A DNA stretch of 64,000 bases from assembly GCA_016756725.1 (NCBI GenBank), contig JAESII010000004.1, positions 310,001-374,000 on the forward strand. The letters are read 5' to 3'. Source of the DNA: Synergistaceae bacterium. GTDB taxonomy: Bacteria > Synergistota > Synergistia > Synergistales > Aminithiophilaceae. A program made the translations under genes and the position numbers. How positions within the stretch are numbered: position 1 is the first letter of the stretch; every line of letters begins with the position of its first letter. This document shows, one piece after another, positions 60,350-64,000 of this stretch. Below the pieces are notes generated by a model. That model ran no database searches, was not told where the DNA came from, and was given only the letters and a program-made list of their open reading frames with translations.

Positions 60350-62950
60350 TCAGGCGACGACGAGGCGGATTTCATCGCCGTCGGCGGTCACCTGGAGACG
60401 CGACCCGACCGTCACCTCGCCGGCGATGATCTTCTTGGCGATGGGCGTCTCCAGGCGGCGCACCAGAAGCCGCTTCAAGGGCCTGGCCCCGTAGACGGGA
60501 TCGTAACCCTCGCTCGCCAGAAGCCGGGCCGCCCCGTCGGTGATCTCCAGCCCGATGCCGCGGTCGCCGAGACGGCGGGCGAGATCCCGGGACAGGAGGG
60601 TCACGATGCGGACGATCTCCTCGCGACGGAGGGGCTTGAAGAGGATGATCTCGTCGATGCGGTTGAGGAACTCGGGCCGGAAGGCAGCCCGCAGCTCGTC
60701 CATGACGGCCTTCCGGGCAACTTCGGCGATCTCCCCTTCGTCGAGGCCCTCGACGAGATGGCGGGCCCCCAGGTTACTCGTCATGATGAGGACCGTGTTC
60801 TTGAAGTCCACCGTCCGGCCCTGGCCGTCGGTGGCCCGACCGTCGTCGAGGATCTGGAGGAGAACGTTGAAGACCTCGGGATGGGCCTTCTCGATCTCGT
60901 CGAAGAGAATCACCGAATAGGGGTGGCGCCGGACGGCCTCGGTGAGCTGCCCTCCCTCCTCATAGCCCACATAGCCGGGAGGGGCGCCGATGAGACGGGA
61001 CACGGCATGGCGCTCCATGTACTCCGACATGTCGATGCGGATCAGGTTCTCCTCCGAGTCGAAGAGGGCCTCCGTCAGGGCCTTGGCCAGCTCCGTCTTC
61101 CCCACGCCCGTTGGTCCCAGGAAGATGAAGCTGCCGATGGGACGGCGGGGGTCCTTGACGCCCGCCCGGGCCCGGAGGATCGCGTCGGCCACGAGGACGA
61201 CGGCCTCGTCCTGACCGACGACGCGGTCGTGAAGGACCTCCTCGAGGTGCAGGAGCTTGTGGCGCTCCCCTTCGAGGAGACGGGAGACGGGAATGCCCGT
61301 CCACCGGGAGACGATGGACGAGACCTCCTCCTCCGTCACCTCCTGGCGGAGGAGGCGCTCACCCCCTTTAGCCCGGAGGCGCTCTTCCTCGTCGCGATAA
61401 CTTTGCTCCAGCTCAGGGAGCACGCCATGGCGAAGTTCAGCGACGCGGTTCAGGTCATAGTCCCTCTCGGCCCGCTCGATCTCCCGCCTCGTCTGCTCGA
61501 TCCGCTCCTTCAGGGACTGGACGGTGACGATCTCGTCCTTCTCGCGGTCGTACTGGGCACGGAGGGTGGCCGTCCGCTCCTTGGCCGCGGCCAGCTCCTC
61601 CTGGACCTGCTCGAGGCGGGCCGCACTGGCCCGGTCCGTCTCCTTCTTCAGCGCCGCCTCTTCGATCTCGAGCTGCATGACCTTCCGTGCCGCCGAATCG
61701 AGCTCGGCCGGCATGGAGTCGATTTCGGTCCGCACCGTGGCGCAGGCCTCGTCGACGAGATCGATGGCCTTGTCGGGAAGAAACCGGTCGGCGATGTACC
61801 GCGACGAGAGGGAGGCGGCCGCCACGAGGGCGTTGTCCTGAATCCTGACGCCGTGGAAGACCTCGAAACGCTCCTTCAGCCCCCTCAGGATGGAGACGGT
61901 CTCCTCCATCGACGGCGGCTCGACGAGGACGGGCTGGAAGCGCCGCTCCAGGGCCTTGTCCTTCTCGATGTTCCTGCGGTACTCCTCCGTCGTCGTGGCC
62001 CCGATGCAGTGAAGCTCGCCCCGGGCCAGCATGGGCTTGAGCATGTTGCCGGCGTCGATGGCCCCCTCGGCCTTGCCGGCGCCGACGATGGTGTGCAGCT
62101 CGTCGATGAAGAGCAGCACCGTCCCGTCACTCGATTTCACCTCGTCGAGGACGGCCTTGAGGCGCTCCTCGAACTCGCCGCGGTACTTGGCCCCCGCCAG
62201 AAGGGAACCCATGTCGAGGGCCACGACGGTCCGATCCCGAAGTCCCTCGGGGACGTCGCCGCGGACGATCCGCTGGGCCAGCCCCTCGACGATGGCCGTC
62301 TTGCCCACGCCGGGCTCGCCGATGAGGACGGGGTTGTTCTTCGTCTTCCGGCTCAGGATGCGGATGACCCGGCGGATTTCGTCGTCCCGCCCCAGGACGG
62401 GATCGAGCTTCCCCTCCCGGGCCAGGGCAACGAGGTCCCGCCCGAACTTGGCCAGGGCCTCGTAGGTCGCTTCCGGGGCGTCACTGGTGATTCGTCGGTT
62501 CCCGCGGACCGACTCGAGGGCGGCCAGGAAGGCCTCCTCCGTCACCCCGGCATCGGCCAGGAGCCTTCCCGCCGCCGTCTTCCGCCCCTCTCCGAGAAAG
62601 GCCAACAGCAGGTGCTCCACCGAAAGGTAGGCGTCTCCCATCGTCCTGGCCCGGTCCGCGGCGGTGGCCAGAAGCCGGGAAAGGCGCTGGGAGACGTAGA
62701 TCTGTCCCGGCGTCACGCCGGGACCGCTGACGCGGGGCTTGCCGTCGACGGCTTCACCGGCGGCCTTCACGACGAGGGGAAGATTGACGTTCATCTTCTC
62801 CAGCAGGCGGGGGATCAGCCCCTCTTCCTGCTCCAACAGGGCCAGGAGCAGGTGTTCGCCGTCGGCCTCGACCTGGCCGCGGCGGAGCGCCTCCTCCTGG
62901 GCGGAGGCCAGGGCCTCCTGTGTCTTCCTGGTCCATTTGCTGGGATCCAT
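60350..62950 (-). CDS. clpB: ATP-dependent disaggregase ClpB
   Basis: This 866-residue Hsp100 chaperone has an N-terminal Clp_N double repeat (1-145), AAA1 with Walker A GEPGVGKT and Walker B LLFIDELH, the coiled-coil middle domain (~405-530, [18 protein letters not shown] onwards) that distinguishes ClpB from ClpA/C, AAA2 with [22 protein letters not shown] and the pore loop GYVGYEEGG, and the C-terminal small domain. ATG 62950 is preferred over the upstream GTG 62959 because GAGGTG lies 6 nt before it. It resolves protein aggregates with DnaK. It is monocistronic. Confidence 0.96.
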   Translation of the reverse strand: MDPSKWTRKTQEALASAQEEALRRGQVEADGEHLLLALLEQEEGLIPRLLEKMNVNLPLVVKAAGEAVDGKPRVSGPGVTPGQIYVSQRLSRLLATAADRARTMGDAYLSVEHLLLAFLGEGRKTAAGRLLADAGVTEEAFLAALESVRGNRRITSDAPEATYEALAKFGRDLVALAREGKLDPVLGRDDEIRRVIRILSRKTKNNPVLIGEPGVGKTAIVEGLAQRIVRGDVPEGLRDRTVVALDMGSLLAGAKYRGEFEERLKAVLDEVKSSDGTVLLFIDELHTIVGAGKAEGAIDAGNMLKPMLARGELHCIGATTTEEYRRNIEKDKALERRFQPVLVEPPSMEETVSILRGLKERFEVFHGVRIQDNALVAAASLSSRYIADRFLPDKAIDLVDEACATVRTEIDSMPAELDSAARKVMQLEIEEAALKKETDRASAARLEQVQEELAAAKERTATLRAQYDREKDEIVTVQSLKERIEQTRREIERAERDYDLNRVAELRHGVLPELEQSYRDEEERLRAKGGERLLRQEVTEEEVSSIVSRWTGIPVSRLLEGERHKLLHLEEVLHDRVVGQDEAVVLVADAILRARAGVKDPRRPIGSFIFLGPTGVGKTELAKALTEALFDSEENLIRIDMSEYMERHAVSRLIGAPPGYVGYEEGGQLTEAVRRHPYSVILFDEIEKAHPEVFNVLLQILDDGRATDGQGRTVDFKNTVLIMTSNLGARHLVEGLDEGEIAEVARKAVMDELRAAFRPEFLNRIDEIILFKPLRREEIVRIVTLLSRDLARRLGDRGIGLEITDGAARLLASEGYDPVYGARPLKRLLVRRLETPIAKKIIAGEVTVGSRLQVTADGDEIRLVVA

Positions 62951-62965
62951 CGGCGTCACCTCTTT

Positions 62966-63012
62966 TGATCTTTGTTGACCTTATCTCCCATTATATAGGT
63001 CAGGATAGATCA
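62966..63012. promoter_or_regulatory. Imperfect 15-bp inverted repeat over the clpB promoter
   Basis: Arms TGATCTTTGTTGACC (62966-62980) and GGTCAGGATAGATCA (62998-63012) match at 12 of 15 positions in inverted orientation, with a 17-nt spacer that contains the -10 element. The sequence is unlike the CIRCE element and does not match the HAIR consensus. It is a candidate operator for a heat-shock repressor. Confidence 0.5.
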
Positions 63013-63017
63013 GGCAA
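62990..63017 (-). promoter_or_regulatory. Promoter of clpB
   Basis: Minus-strand TTGCCT (63012-63017) and a perfect TATAAT (62990-62995) are spaced by 16 nt, about 40 nt before the start codon. The stretch is markedly AT-rich compared with the coding DNA around it. Confidence 0.7.
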
Positions 63018-63141
63018 GCCCTTTCTTCAATCTTCGCTGACGATTGGATCGCACCATGTTACACTTAACCAGACTTGTCCACTGTATGTTCTGAAGCAGC
63101 CCTTCTCCGGTGTTCATAAATCAAGCAAGGGGTGATTCGTC

Positions 63142-64000
63142 ATGGAAGCGAAACACGGGACCTCTCTCAAGGCCAAGATTGCCCTGGCCAGTGCCGTCGT
63201 CGTCGTCGCCATCCTGGCTGTGGCCTTCACCGTCAGCTACCTGACGGCCAAGTCGCGCCTCGAGGAGACGATCGTCAGTCAGGGTCAGGGTTTCGCCGCC
63301 TCCCTGGCACAGGCCGTGACGGGAGAGCTGGCCCTCATCGAGGACTCCCTCAAGACGGCTCTGGCCATCGCCACCGCCGACCTCGAGGGAGGCAACATCA
63401 TGGCCTCCCACAACAAGATCTCCCTGGGAGGGGTCGATCTTCCCATCCTCTTCGTCATGAAGGGGGGCTTCCGGCAGGTCACCAACGACAACACCTTGAC
63501 CCAAGCCTGGGCCGACCAGATCAACGCCGCCTTCTCCATCTACCAGGGCGGTCCCGAGGGGCAGCTCATTCTCGTGACGACGAACATCGTCAACGAGGAC
63601 GGAACGAGTCCTCTCGGAGAAGTTCTGGACAAGACGGACCAGGCCGCGCTCTACGCCGCCACGGCCGAGCCGGGCGGCCGCTATGAGGGACTGTCTCTCA
63701 TCGGAGGCCGCCCCTACTTCGGCACCTACCACAGAATCAGAAACGAGGAACAGCACCTCGTCGCCTTCGCTGGCGTCTCCCTCGAGCCGATCGTCAACCA
63801 CATCCTGGAGACCCGCTTCGGACGGCAAGGCCGGGCCTTTGTCATCGATGAGGACGGTTCTGTCCTGGGCCATCACGACCACGAGACCGGCTCGGACCTC
63901 AAGGCCGCCGAACCTGTTCTCTGGCAGGCCCTGACGGGGGCCGCATCGGCGGGACAGGATCACTTCAGTTACCGCAGCAATGGAGCAGGCCATCTAGGGT
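63142..64000 (+). CDS. Cache-domain membrane sensor, probable chemoreceptor (cut by window edge)
   Basis: The frame is open from ATG 63142 to the right edge (286 codons). A membrane helix (KIALASAVVVVAILAVAFTV, residues ~11-30) is followed by an extracytoplasmic Cache-type domain with GGVDLPILFVMKGGFRQVTN, RYEGLSLIGGRPYFGTYHRI and GRAFVIDEDGSVLGHH, as in Cache_3-Cache_2 sensors. The output domain lies beyond the window; a methyl-accepting signalling domain is most likely given the neighbouring receptors, but a kinase or GGDEF output cannot be excluded. The GGGGTGA before the ATG is a modest ribosome site. Confidence 0.75.
   Translation, partial: MEAKHGTSLKAKIALASAVVVVAILAVAFTVSYLTAKSRLEETIVSQGQGFAASLAQAVTGELALIEDSLKTALAIATADLEGGNIMASHNKISLGGVDLPILFVMKGGFRQVTNDNTLTQAWADQINAAFSIYQGGPEGQLILVTTNIVNEDGTSPLGEVLDKTDQAALYAATAEPGGRYEGLSLIGGRPYFGTYHRIRNEEQHLVAFAGVSLEPIVNHILETRFGRQGRAFVIDEDGSVLGHHDHETGSDLKAAEPVLWQALTGAASAGQDHFSYRSNGAGHLG

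Noticed and set aside
1..64000. CRISPR arrays, tRNA, rRNA, prophage or insertion sequences
   Set aside because: No regularly spaced repeats, tRNA cloverleaf, rRNA core sequence, integrase or transposase was recognised in a read of both strands.

Overview
The window is high-GC bacterial DNA, densely coded on both strands. It most resembles an anaerobic, amino-acid- and peptide-fermenting member of the Synergistota. That placement is an inference. It rests on a selenocysteine-containing glycine/sarcosine/betaine reductase protein A, peptide and amino-acid ABC transporters, meso-diaminopimelate dehydrogenase, cysteine desulfidase and many Cache-type sensors. No rRNA or tRNA was recognised, so the phylum cannot be confirmed here.

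Layout. (1) 1-7270: a nucleoside uptake and salvage operon on the minus strand (LacI regulator, BMP-type binding protein, ABC ATPase, two permeases, nucleoside hydrolase cut by the window edge) faces a divergent ribokinase. A perfect 34-bp palindrome lies between them. (2) 7333-12588: a minus-strand operon of metallophosphoesterase, giant SMC-like ATPase and NYN/PIN-like nuclease. (3) 12767-18739: Na/phosphate symporter-PhoU pair, a lone grdA selenoprotein gene, a YitT-type membrane protein, an HD-GYP protein and a TetR regulator with its own operator. (4) 18783-23862: a polar amino-acid ABC transporter enclosed by two guanidino-group hydrolases, with an XRE-cupin regulator. (5) 24184-37177: an unusual plus-strand cluster of tightly packed and often overlapping genes. 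It holds a LuxC-like acyl reductase fused to a PaaK-like adenylating domain, an RsbW-like kinase fused to an acetyltransferase, a LuxE-like synthetase, an exporter, a STAS/RsbW/RsbU partner-switching set, two internally deleted gene remnants and a CHASE4-PAS-GGDEF-HD protein. (6) 37252-47590: an ODP-type di-iron sensor with its cytoplasmic chemoreceptor, a membrane chemoreceptor, then a minus-strand operon of cysteine desulfidase, PTS enzyme I, a solute-binding sensor protein and an HD-GYP protein. (7) 47851-58279: genes that fit use of murein peptides (ddh, M19 dipeptidase, dppABCDF, S66 LD-carboxypeptidase and a broken M55 D-aminopeptidase). (8) 58423-64000: a decayed chemoreceptor joined to a ferredoxin-like fragment, clpB, and the start of a Cache-domain sensor.

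Recurring themes. Each of the three binding-protein-dependent transporter operons has a strong GC hairpin 13-16 nt after the binding-protein stop codon. Transcription ends are marked by very long perfect stems. Translational coupling by ATGA, GTGA or TGATG overlaps is common. At least four genes are decayed, two of them by internal deletions that kept the frame open.
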